Below, piece after piece: positions 8,466 through 14,839 of a DNA stretch of 36,700 nucleotides (position 1 is the first letter of the stretch; every line of letters starts with the position of its first letter). The stretch is from Neoroseomonas soli (GTDB lineage: Bacteria; Pseudomonadota; Alphaproteobacteria; Acetobacterales; Acetobacteraceae): contig NZ_JAAEDM010000050.1 in NCBI RefSeq assembly GCF_018129065.1, positions 1-36,700 of the forward strand, written 5' to 3'. The translations under genes and the position numbers were made by a program. The notes beneath the pieces were generated by a model that searched no databases, was not told where the DNA came from, and saw nothing but the letters and a program-made list of their open reading frames with translations.

Positions 8466-8511
8466 GCGAGGCTCCGCCTCGCGCTCCGCCGGGGGGCGCG
8501 GCGCCCCCCGG
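8466..8511 (+). repeat. Two GC-rich hairpins after the small helical gene (gene-end element)
   Basis: GCGAGGC (8466-8472) pairs with GCCTCGC (8476-8482). CCGGGGGGCG (8489-8498) pairs with CGCCCCCCGG (8502-8511). The second hairpin is followed by ACCCCGCCGAAAG. A near-identical arrangement follows the TPP enzyme gene on the other strand at 17601-17560, so this is probably a dispersed element that also acts as a terminator. Confidence 0.55.
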
Positions 8512-8551
8512 ACCCCGCCGAAAGAAACCGCCCTCAATCCAGCGCAACCTG

Positions 8552-8828
8552 CGGCCCGAGGCCCCTGCCTCGGGCCGGGAGCGCGAAGCGCGACCGCGCC
8601 CAGCCCAACAGCCACCACCAACGCGCCAGTCCATGGCGCGAAGCCAAGGCCCGCGGATGCGGGCCGCCCGGCGTCTGAGGGATCAAAAGAATACGGCCCG
8701 AGGCCCTGCCTCGGGCCAGGAGCGCGAAGCGCGACCGCGCCCAGACCAACCGCAACCGCCAACGCGCCAGCACATGGCGCGAAGCCAAGGGCCGCGGATG
8801 CGGCCCGCCCGGCGTCTGAGGGATCAAA
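8552..8828 (+). repeat. Two-copy tandem structured repeat (~136 bp each)
   Basis: Copy 1 spans 8552-8687 and copy 2 8694-8828. Each copy has three strong hairpins. The first is a 10-bp stem, GGCCCGAGGC with GCCTCGGGCC. The second is a 7-bp stem, CGCGCCA with TGGCGCG. The third is a 7-bp stem around a GGAT loop, at 8648-8665 and 8789-8806. Differences between copies fall in loops and linkers, except one compensatory pair in the third stem: C8650-G8663 in copy 1 is G8791-C8804 in copy 2. Both copies end GGCGTCTGAGGGATCAAA. The stretch 8458-8835 holds no convincing gene; the frame across it merely repeats with the DNA. Confidence 0.8.
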
Positions 8829-8835
8829 TGAAAAA

Positions 8836-8921
8836 TGGTGCGGTCGAGAAGATTCGAACTTCCACGGGGTTGCCCCCACCAGCACCTCAAGCTGGCGCGT
8901 CTACCATTCCGCCACGACCGC
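8836..8921 (-). tRNA. tRNA-Leu (anticodon GAG)
   Basis: On the reverse strand the acceptor arm GCGGTCG (8921-8915) pairs with CGACCGC (8846-8840), followed by A73 and an encoded CCA (8838-8836). The anticodon stem CCAGC/GCTGG encloses TTGAGGT, giving anticodon GAG, which reads CUC and CUU. The T arm contains GTTCGAATC and there is a long variable arm, as expected for class II tRNA-Leu. Its 5' end is only 30 bp from the divergent lipB start. Confidence 0.95.
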
Positions 8922-8942
8922 AAAACCGGTAGAGGGCGCGGC

Positions 8943-8970
8943 GTATAACCCATGACCGCGCTCCCAGCAA
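8943..8970 (-). promoter_or_regulatory. Likely sigma70 promoter of tRNA-Leu, overlapping lipB
   Basis: Reading the reverse strand, TTGCTG (8970-8965) and TTATAC (8948-8943) are separated by 16 bp. The predicted transcript would start near 8936, about 15 nt before the tRNA 5' end. The -35 box lies inside codons 5-7 of lipB. Confidence 0.5.
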
Positions 8971-9614
8971 ACCCCCCCCCCGAATGGATCGTATCCGAAG
9001 GCCGGACGCCCTATGCCGAGGCCCTTTCCGCCATGGAGGCGCAGGTCGCCGCCATCCGCGAAGGCCAGGCAAATGAACGGGTCTGGCTGGTGGAACACGA
9101 GCCGACCTACACCGCCGGCACCTCGGCCAGGCCCGAGGACCTCCGGGACGCCCGATTCCCCGTCTTCGCCGCCGGGCGCGGCGGGCAATGGACCTATCAC
9201 GGGCCGGGGCAGCGGACGGCCTATGTCATGCTCGACCTGACGCGGCCGCACGGGACCGTGCCGGCGCGGGACATCCGGGCCTATGTCCATGGGCTGGAGG
9301 AATGGCTGATCCACGCGCTCGGCAGGTTCAACGTCCGGGCCGAACGGCGCGAGGGCCGGGTCGGGCTGTGGGTCGTGAACCGCGCCACGGGCGGGGAGGA
9401 CAAGATCGCCGCCATCGGCGTGCGGGTGACGCGCTGGGTGTCCTGGCACGGCATCGCGCTGAACGTCGATCCGGACCTGGGCCATTTCGGCGGCATCGTG
9501 CCCTGCGGGATCAGCGAGCACGGGGTGACCAGCCTGCACGCCCTCGGCATCCCCGCGACGATGGAGGAGGCGGATTCGGCGCTGCTGGCCGCCTGGCCCG
9601 AGGTGTTCGGGTAG
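8952..9614 (+). CDS. lipB: Octanoyl-[acyl-carrier-protein]:protein N-octanoyltransferase
   Basis: 220 residues. LipB transfers octanoate from acyl carrier protein to lipoyl domains, the first step of protein lipoylation in the cytoplasm. Signatures are [13 protein letters not shown] at 75-87, the catalytic Lys151 in DKIAAIGV, and the catalytic Cys185 in GIVPCGI. The N-terminus is short and Pro-rich (codons 8-10 are Pro) and is encoded across a run of ten C at 8972-8981, which makes the 5' end prone to slippage or sequencing error. No clear Shine-Dalgarno precedes the ATG at 8952. No lipA is in the window. Confidence 0.93.
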   Translation: MTALPANPPPEWIVSEGRTPYAEALSAMEAQVAAIREGQANERVWLVEHEPTYTAGTSARPEDLRDARFPVFAAGRGGQWTYHGPGQRTAYVMLDLTRPHGTVPARDIRAYVHGLEEWLIHALGRFNVRAERREGRVGLWVVNRATGGEDKIAAIGVRVTRWVSWHGIALNVDPDLGHFGGIVPCGISEHGVTSLHALGIPATMEEADSALLAAWPEVFG

Positions 9615-9710
9615 GGAGGGCACGGGGCCGCGGGCGGCCCATGCCTGGGGCCGGCCGCAGGGCGAAGTTCCCGGCGCGGTGGCCGGGCGAACGGCAGGGC
9701 AAGAGCGAAC

Positions 9711-9734
9711 CCGGGGGAGGTTCCCCTCCCCCGG
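9711..9734. terminator. Bidirectional terminator between lipB and the CoA-transferase gene
   Basis: CCGGGGGAGG (9711-9720) pairs perfectly with CCTCCCCCGG (9725-9734) around the loop TTCC. It lies in the 126-bp gap between convergent stop codons (9614 and 9741). Confidence 0.65.
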
Positions 9735-9740
9735 CCTTGC

Positions 9741-10913
9741 TCACACCGCCCTGGCGGCCTTCAGCGCGGCGATCTCCGCGGCGCTGAAGCCGAATTCCGC
9801 CAGCACCTGCTCGGTGTGCTGGCCGCGTTCCGGCGTCGGGTTCTTCGCGCAGTCCACGCCCGCGATCTGCATCGGCGCGCGCACCACGTTCAGCGCACCG
9901 AGGCGCGGGTGCTGCACCGTCATCTCGATGCCGAGGTGCTTCACCTGCTCATCCGCGAAGACCTGGTCCATGGAATAGACCGGGCCGCAGGGCACGCCTT
10001 CCTTGTTGAATTTCGCGACCCAGTTCGCCGAGGTGTCGGTCTGCGTCACCTTCTCGAGGATCGCGTTGACCTTCACCCGATTCTGGCTGCGCAGCTTGTC
10101 GGTGGCGATGTCGGGGTCCTTCGCCTCTTCCTCGATGCCGAGGACCTTCACGATCCGGTCCCACATCACCTGGCCGCCGCCGGCGATGTTCATCACGCCG
10201 TCCGACGTCTTGAACAACCCGGTCGGGATGGTGGTCGGATGGTCGTTGCCGGCCTGCTTCGGCACCTCGTGCTTCATGGTCCAGCGCGTGGCCTGGAAGT
10301 CCATCATCGCGACCATGGCTTCCAGCAGGGACACATGCACCCAGCGGCCCTTGCCCGTCACCTCACGCTCGAGCAGCGCGACCATGATGCCGAGGGCGCA
10401 GTAGAGGCCGGCCGTCAGGTCGGCGACCGGAATGCCCGCGCGCACCGGCCCCTGGCCCGGCAGGCCGGTCACGGACATCAGCCCGCCCATGCCCTGCGCG
10501 ATCTGGTCGAAGCCCGGGCGCTTCGCATAGGGCCCGTCCTGCCCGAAGCCGGAGATCGAGCCGAGCACGATGCGCGGGTTGATCGCGGCGAGGCTGTCGT
10601 AGTCGATGCCGAGGCGGGTCTTCACGTCGGGGCGGTAGTTCTCGACCACCACGTCGGCCTTGGCGACCATGCGCCGGAAGGCGGCCAGGCCCTCGGGCGA
10701 CTTCAGGTTCAGCGTCATGCCGCGCTTGTTGCGGTGGACGTGCTGGAAGTCCGGGCCGTCGCGCTCGCCGCCCAGGCCCTTGCCGGTGTCGACCTCGTCC
10801 GTTGCCTCGATCTTGATCACGTTGGCGCCCCAATCGGCAAGCTGGCGCACGCAGGTCGGGCCGGACCGCACGCGGGTCAGGTCGAGGATGGTGAAGCGGG
10901 ACAACGGCATCAT
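9741..10913 (-). CDS. Class III CoA-transferase (CaiB/BaiF family)
   Basis: 390 residues. The family moves CoA between carboxylic acids (formyl-CoA:oxalate, succinyl-CoA:acid and similar). The N-terminus LDLTRVRSGPTCVRQLADWGANVIKIE is the classic CoA-binding start. Asp165 in PVADLTAGLYCALG is the expected catalytic aspartate that forms the acyl anhydride. ENYRPDVKTRLGIDY and SGFGQDGPYAKRPGFD are also typical. Of two adjacent ATGs (10913 and 10910) the first is better spaced from GGAGGA. The acid substrate is unknown. A crotonase-fold gene starts 120 bp away on the other strand, followed by two TctC receptors, suggesting an uptake, CoA activation and beta-modification route. Confidence 0.9.
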   Translation of the reverse strand: MMPLSRFTILDLTRVRSGPTCVRQLADWGANVIKIEATDEVDTGKGLGGERDGPDFQHVHRNKRGMTLNLKSPEGLAAFRRMVAKADVVVENYRPDVKTRLGIDYDSLAAINPRIVLGSISGFGQDGPYAKRPGFDQIAQGMGGLMSVTGLPGQGPVRAGIPVADLTAGLYCALGIMVALLEREVTGKGRWVHVSLLEAMVAMMDFQATRWTMKHEVPKQAGNDHPTTIPTGLFKTSDGVMNIAGGGQVMWDRIVKVLGIEEEAKDPDIATDKLRSQNRVKVNAILEKVTQTDTSANWVAKFNKEGVPCGPVYSMDQVFADEQVKHLGIEMTVQHPRLGALNVVRAPMQIAGVDCAKNPTPERGQHTEQVLAEFGFSAAEIAALKAARAV

Positions 10914-10975
10914 GGTCTTGGATCCTCCAGGCCGCCTCTGTTCGCATCGCGGCGGCGGATCGGCAAGACACCCGC

Positions 10976-11002
10976 TTGACGGCCCGCCCCATCCCGTTAC
11001 GC
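10976..11002 (+). promoter_or_regulatory. Candidate promoter for the crotonase-fold gene
   Basis: TTGACG (10976-10981) is a near-consensus -35 box. The best -10 candidate is the weak TTACGC (10997-11002) with a short 15-bp spacer. It lies in the 120-bp divergent gap before the ATG at 11034. Confidence 0.3.
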
Positions 11003-11033
11003 CTTGCACGACACCAAATCGGGACGGAGCGCC

Positions 11034-11816
11034 ATGAGCGACGAGATTCTGCACGAGGTCCGTGAGGGCGGCATCGCCTGGACCACCTTCAACCGCCCGC
11101 AGGCGCGCAACGCCATGCTGTTCCCGATGTACCAGCGCATCCAGGAACTGGCCGACGAGATCAGCGCCGACCCGTCCATCCGCGTCTGGGTGCTGACCGG
11201 CGCCGGCGGCAAGGCCTTCGCCTCGGGCACCGACATCAGCCAGTTCCGCGAGTTCAAGACGGCCGAGGACGCGCTGGGCTACGAGGCTCGCATCGACAAG
11301 GTGCTCGGCGCGCTCGAGAACTGCACCAAGCCGGTGATCGCCGCGATCGCGGGCGCCTGCACCGGCGGCGGCCTCGGCATCGCGGGCTGCTGCGACATCC
11401 GCATCTGCGACGCCTCCGCGCGCTTCGGCCTGCCGATCGCGAAGACGCTCGGCAACATCCTCAACATGCACAACTTCGCGCGCTTCTACGCCCTGGTCGG
11501 CCCGGCCGCGATCGCCGAGATGATCATGACCTCCCGCCTGTTCAGCGCGGCGGAGGCGAAGCACATCGGCCTGGTCTCCGAGGTGCTGGAGACGCCGGAT
11601 GCCGTTGCCGCCCGCGCCATGGAACTGGCGACGACGATGACCGGCCTTGCGCCGCTGACGATCAAGGCGACGAAGGAAGCCCTGCGCCGCCTGCGCAAGG
11701 CGACCAGCGATGTCGAGGGCGACGACCTGGTGACCATGTGCTTCACCAGCGCCGACTTCCAGGAAGGCGTTGACGCTTTCCTCAACAAGCGCGCCCCAAA
11801 GTTCCAGGGCAAGTGA
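11034..11816 (+). CDS. Enoyl-CoA hydratase/isomerase (crotonase) family protein lacking both catalytic Glu
   Basis: 260 residues from the ATG at 11034 (GGAG five bases upstream). The crotonase fold is clear: TFNRPQARNAM near 18-28, first oxyanion-hole segment AFASGTDISQF (61-71), and second oxyanion-hole segment TGGGLGIAGCCDIRI (110-124). In authentic hydratases the second segment reads GGGCEL, with the first catalytic Glu; here that place is Gly115. The second Glu follows the Pro in FGxPE; here Pro134 is followed by Ile135. Both acid-base residues of water addition therefore appear lost, so simple hydration is unlikely. Other crotonase activities (isomerase, decarboxylase, hydrolase) remain possible. 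It is divergent from the CoA-transferase gene and upstream of two TctC genes. Confidence 0.85.
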   Translation: MSDEILHEVREGGIAWTTFNRPQARNAMLFPMYQRIQELADEISADPSIRVWVLTGAGGKAFASGTDISQFREFKTAEDALGYEARIDKVLGALENCTKPVIAAIAGACTGGGLGIAGCCDIRICDASARFGLPIAKTLGNILNMHNFARFYALVGPAAIAEMIMTSRLFSAAEAKHIGLVSEVLETPDAVAARAMELATTMTGLAPLTIKATKEALRRLRKATSDVEGDDLVTMCFTSADFQEGVDAFLNKRAPKFQGK

Positions 11817-11840
11817 GCCACTGCCGCACCGGCGCACGCG

Positions 11841-11887
11841 TGGCCGATGACCTGCGCGCGCATGCGCGCGCAGGTCTGCATCGGTCA
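11841..11887. terminator. Long palindrome after the crotonase-fold gene (possible terminator)
   Basis: A perfect 28-bp palindrome (two 14-base arms, GACCTGCGCGCGCA and its complement) spans 11849-11876. It is extended by TGGCCGAT (11841-11848) against ATCGGTCA (11880-11887) across a 3-base bulge. It lies 32 bp after the stop codon and 54 bp before the TctC start. There is no U-tract, so the terminator role is inferred. Confidence 0.5.
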
Positions 11888-11930
11888 CGCCAACGATAAG
11901 GCGCCGGGCGGCCAGCCGAGAGGAAACGCC

Positions 11931-12908
11931 ATGACCATCCGTATCTCCCGCCGCGCCCTGGGCGCGGCGGCGCTCGCGCCCCTGCTGCCGGCGCCGGCGA
12001 TCGCCCAGGCCTATCCCAGCCGTGCCATCACCCTGCTGGTCGGCTTCGCGCCCGGCGGTGGCACCGACATCATCGCCCGCTTCCTCGCGCCCTCGCTGCA
12101 GGAGGAATTCGGCCAGACCATCGCGGTCGAGAACCGGCCGGGTGCCTCGGGCACGCTGGCGGTGCTGGCGATGTCGCGCGCGCGGCCGGACGGCTACACC
12201 ATGCTGATGACCACGATCAGCGCCTCGGCCGTGGTGCCGCCGCTGATGAGCCCGCCGCCCTTCGACATCCGCCGGGACCAGACCGCGGTGGTGCATGCGG
12301 CGACCGTGCCGCTGGTCGCCGTGGTGCCGACGAACTCGCCCTCGCAGACCCTGCCCGAGTTGCTGGCCCGCGCGCGGGAGAATCCGGGCGTGCTCAACTA
12401 CTCCTCCTCGGGCGTCGCGACGCAGCAGCACCTGGCGGCGGAATTGCTCGCTTCCCAGGCGGGCGTGCGCATGACGCACGTGCCCTTCCGCGGCACGGGC
12501 CAGGCGGTGAACGAGATCCTGGCGGGGCGCATTGACCTCGCCATCGACACCTTCCCGACCTACCTGCCGCATATCCGCGCGGGGCGCGTGCGGGCGCTCG
12601 CGGTCACCATGCCGCAGCGCGTGGAATGGCTTCCCGAGACGCCGACGGTCGCCGAACTCGGCTTCCCCGGCTTCGATGCCGTGGTCTGGTACATGCTCAT
12701 GGCCCCGCCCGGCGTTCCGCAGCCCATCGCCGACCGCTGGGTGGCCGCGGTGAACAAGGCCTACGCCAACACGGAACTGCGCAAGCGCATCAGCGATGCC
12801 GGCTTCATCATCGGCGGCGGGACGCAGCAGGAAGCGGCGACCATGCTGACCCGCGACGCCGACCGCTATGCGGAACTGGTGCGCAACGCCAATATCCGCC
12901 TCGACTGA
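11931..12908 (+). CDS. Bug/TctC-family periplasmic solute-binding protein (first of tandem pair)
   Basis: 325 residues. A twin-Arg-like N-terminus RISRRALGAAAL and a signal peptide ending near AIAQA (residue 27) export it to the periplasm. The mature protein starts YPSRAITLLVGFAPGGGTDIIAR, the standard first ligand-binding loop of the family. Later blocks typical of Bug proteins are VENRPGASG, LNYSSSGVATQQHLAAE, HVPFRGTGQAVNEILAGRIDLAID and VWYMLMAPPGVP. These receptors bind small carboxylates or similar solutes and feed tripartite tricarboxylate transporters; no TctA or TctB gene is in the window. AGAGGAAA precedes the ATG at 11931. The neighbouring CoA-transferase and crotonase suggest a carboxylic acid ligand. 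Confidence 0.92.
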   Translation: MTIRISRRALGAAALAPLLPAPAIAQAYPSRAITLLVGFAPGGGTDIIARFLAPSLQEEFGQTIAVENRPGASGTLAVLAMSRARPDGYTMLMTTISASAVVPPLMSPPPFDIRRDQTAVVHAATVPLVAVVPTNSPSQTLPELLARARENPGVLNYSSSGVATQQHLAAELLASQAGVRMTHVPFRGTGQAVNEILAGRIDLAIDTFPTYLPHIRAGRVRALAVTMPQRVEWLPETPTVAELGFPGFDAVVWYMLMAPPGVPQPIADRWVAAVNKAYANTELRKRISDAGFIIGGGTQQEAATMLTRDADRYAELVRNANIRLD

Positions 12909-12948
12909 CCCGCGCTATCGTGGCGCGCCGACCGCCGGGAGACGCGCC

Positions 12949-13917
12949 ATGATCCTCTATCGCCGCAGCCTTCTCGCCACCGCGTTCATCGCCGCACCCG
13001 CGGTGGCCCGCGCACAGGGCGGCTATCCCAGCCGCCCGATCCGCGTCGTGGTGCCCTTCGCCGCCGGAGGGATCATCGACGTGGTGGCGCGCATCGTGGC
13101 CGAGCCGCTCTCCCGCAGGCTCGGCCAGCCGCTGGTCATCGAGAATGCGCCCGGTGCCGGGAGCACGATCGGCGCGCGCACCGTCGCCCGCGCGCCGGCC
13201 GATGGCCACACGCTGCTGCTGAACGGGGCGGCGCACGGCGTCATCCCGGCGCTCTACCCCGATGCCGGCGTGGATCCGGTGACCGACTTCGCGCCCGTCG
13301 CGCTGCTCGGCGAGCAACCCTTCGTCGCGGCAGTGCATCCGTCCGTCCCGGCGCGGGACGTACCGTCGCTGCTCGCCTGGCTGCGATCGAAGAACGGCGA
13401 CGCGACCTTCGCCACGACCGGCATCGGCGCGGCGTCCCACCTGGCGGGGGAGCTTCTGAAGAAGCTCGCGAACGTGGACTTCACCATCGTCCAGTACCGC
13501 GGCACGCCCGCGGCGGTGACGGATTTCGTCGCCGGCCGCGTCGAATTCATGATCGACAGCCAGACGCTGCTCGCGCCGATGATGCAGGACGGGCGCGCCC
13601 GCGGCATCGCGGTCACGACCGCGCGCCGGTCGCGCCTGCTGCCCGACCTGCCGACGCTGCAGGAAGGCGGCGTGGCGGGCTACGAGACATCCTCCTGGCA
13701 GGCGCTCTACGCACCGGCGGGCACGCCGCCCGGGATCCTTCGCATGCTTTCGAATGCAACGCTGGAGGTCCTCGCCGACCCCGCCGTGCAGCAGCGCTAT
13801 GCCGAACGCGGCGTGGAACCGCGCGCGGGGGACAGCGCGGCGCTGCGGGACTTCCTCAAGGCCGAGATGAACCGCTGGCTCCCGATCCTGCGCGCGACGG
13901 GGGCCCGCGCCGGCTGA
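12949..13917 (+). CDS. Bug/TctC-family periplasmic solute-binding protein (second of tandem pair)
   Basis: 322 residues, starting 40 bp after the first receptor and probably co-transcribed with it. The signal peptide runs to about ARAQG (residue 24), and the mature start YPSRPIRVVVPFAAGGIIDVVAR is the family hallmark. ENAPGAGSTIGARTVARAPADG, TTGIGAASHLAGELL and QYRGTPAAVTDFVAGRVEFMID follow the Bug domain order. It is clearly diverged from the first copy, so the two probably bind different ligands rather than being a recent duplication. The chosen ATG is the only one giving a complete signal peptide. Confidence 0.92.
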   Translation: MILYRRSLLATAFIAAPAVARAQGGYPSRPIRVVVPFAAGGIIDVVARIVAEPLSRRLGQPLVIENAPGAGSTIGARTVARAPADGHTLLLNGAAHGVIPALYPDAGVDPVTDFAPVALLGEQPFVAAVHPSVPARDVPSLLAWLRSKNGDATFATTGIGAASHLAGELLKKLANVDFTIVQYRGTPAAVTDFVAGRVEFMIDSQTLLAPMMQDGRARGIAVTTARRSRLLPDLPTLQEGGVAGYETSSWQALYAPAGTPPGILRMLSNATLEVLADPAVQQRYAERGVEPRAGDSAALRDFLKAEMNRWLPILRATGARAG

Positions 13918-13929
13918 CGCCGATCGCAG

Positions 13930-13958
13930 TTGCTTTCGGGGGGTGGACGGTCCATATC
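13930..13958 (+). promoter_or_regulatory. Candidate promoter of the cold-shock gene
   Basis: TTGCTT (13930-13935) and CATATC (13953-13958) are 17 bp apart. The implied transcript would start near 13965 and leave a leader of about 150 nt before the ATG at 14116. Long leaders are known in cspA-type genes, where they fold differently in the cold. Confidence 0.4.
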
Positions 13959-14115
13959 CCTCTCGTCACCTCGTCCGGTCCGCTTCGTCGGGCCTCGCTC
14001 TCCGTGCCTTCCTTGGTTGAGCTTCAGCGATGGCTGGCCCGTCGCGCGCTTGCGCGCGCCGGCTTCACCGGTCCGCATGTCGCGCGCCGGCAACGCTCAA
14101 CCCGGAGTGATCGGC

Positions 14116-14322
14116 ATGAGCATCGGTACCGTCAAGTGGTTCAACGCAACCAAGGGTTATGGCTTCATCCAGCCGGATGACGGCGGCAAGGACGTGTTCG
14201 TCCACATCAGCGACGTGCAGCGCTCGGGCCTCAACGGCCTGAACGAAGGCGACAAGGTCGAATTCGAGTTGCAGCGCGGTCAGCAGGGCAAGGTTTCGGC
14301 GGGCAATCTTCGCCTCGCCTGA
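14116..14322 (+). CDS. Cold-shock protein (CspA family)
   Basis: 68 residues forming a single cold-shock domain. It begins [22 protein letters not shown], which includes RNP1 (KGYGFI), and continues with RNP2 (VFVHIS). This beta-barrel binds single-stranded RNA and DNA and melts mRNA structure; family members act at low temperature or in stationary phase. GGAG lies 8 nt before the ATG, and a strong terminator follows the stop. The 198-bp upstream gap from 13918 holds a plausible promoter and leader but no other gene that I can support. Confidence 0.95.
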   Translation: MSIGTVKWFNATKGYGFIQPDDGGKDVFVHISDVQRSGLNGLNEGDKVEFELQRGQQGKVSAGNLRLA

Positions 14323-14329
14323 ACCTTCC

Positions 14330-14355
14330 AAGGGGCGGCCTCCGGGCCGCCCTTT
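14330..14355 (+). terminator. Rho-independent terminator of the cold-shock gene
   Basis: GGGCGGCC (14333-14340) pairs with GGCCGCCC (14345-14352) around TCCG, flanked by AA at 14330-14331 and TTT at 14353-14355. The stem extends to about 11 bp with one wobble. Confidence 0.75.
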
Positions 14356-14381
14356 CCATCTCAGACACCCGGAGCAAGCCC

Positions 14382-14549
14382 ATGGCACGCAAGCCGAACT
14401 ACGGCCAGCAGCGGTCCGAGGTGAACCGGGCCAAGCAGGCGAAGAAGGAAGCCAAGCAGCGCGAACGCGATGAAGCGGTCGCGAAGCGCAAGGCCTCCGG
14501 ACTCGACCCCGAGCCCCCCACCGACGCCGAAAAGTCCGCGCGCGACTGA
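14382..14549 (+). CDS. Very small basic protein
   Basis: 55 residues, begins MARKPNYGQQRSEVNRAKQ and ends KSARD. About half of the residues are charged, with a Lys/Arg/Glu-rich helix through the middle (residues 14-38) and a Pro-containing acidic tail. GGAG precedes the ATG at 14382. I do not recognise a named family; the composition suggests nucleic-acid or ribosome contact, which is inference. It follows the cold-shock gene terminator and is 22 bp upstream of another small gene. Confidence 0.7.
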   Translation: MARKPNYGQQRSEVNRAKQAKKEAKQRERDEAVAKRKASGLDPEPPTDAEKSARD

Positions 14550-14571
14550 CGCGCGGAAGGAGCCTACCCCA

Positions 14572-14802
14572 ATGGCCGCGAAACCAGGCAGCAAGTCCGC
14601 CTTCGTACTGTTCGACGTGATCTACGAGGACGGCAGCCGCCGCTCGAACCGCAAGGTGCCGGCGGACATCCTCGGTGGGCTCGACGGCGACGAGCCGGCG
14701 CGCAAGGTCATCCAGGAACAGGACAACGAGATCGCCAAGGCGTCCGGCAAGCCGCCCCTGTCGATCGCGCAGCTTCTGCGCGTGGGCGGCAAGAAGAAGT
14801 AG
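14572..14802 (+). CDS. Small conserved-looking hypothetical protein
   Basis: 76 residues, MAAKPGSKSAFVLFDVIYEDG at the start and a GGKKK tail. AAGGAG (14557-14562) is well spaced from the ATG. The N-terminal half looks like a beta hairpin (FVLFDVIYEDGSRRSNRKVP). The second half is helical, with LGGLDGDEPARKVIQEQDNEIAKASG. There are no cysteines, membrane segment or signal peptide. The function is unknown. It probably shares a transcript with the 55-residue gene and ends before a bidirectional hairpin. Confidence 0.7.
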   Translation: MAAKPGSKSAFVLFDVIYEDGSRRSNRKVPADILGGLDGDEPARKVIQEQDNEIAKASGKPPLSIAQLLRVGGKKK

Positions 14803-14806
14803 GCGA

Positions 14807-14825
14807 GGGGGGCTCCAGGCCCCCC
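14807..14825. terminator. Convergent hairpin between the 76-residue gene and the MmgE/PrpD gene
   Basis: GGGGGGC (14807-14813) pairs with GCCCCCC (14819-14825), within a longer C run to about 14829. It lies in the 37-bp gap between two convergent stop codons. Confidence 0.5.
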
Positions 14826-14839
14826 CCCCGGCCCCGCCG

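Noticed and set aside
8552..8828. CRISPR array
   Set aside because: Only two ~136-bp units with a 6-bp gap; there are no regular spacers and no cas genes.
8464..8955. An open frame of 163 codons across the tandem repeat and tRNA
   Set aside because: Its apparent protein repeats only because the DNA repeats, it crosses the tRNA gene, and the copies differ by non-synonymous changes and an indel while the stems are kept.
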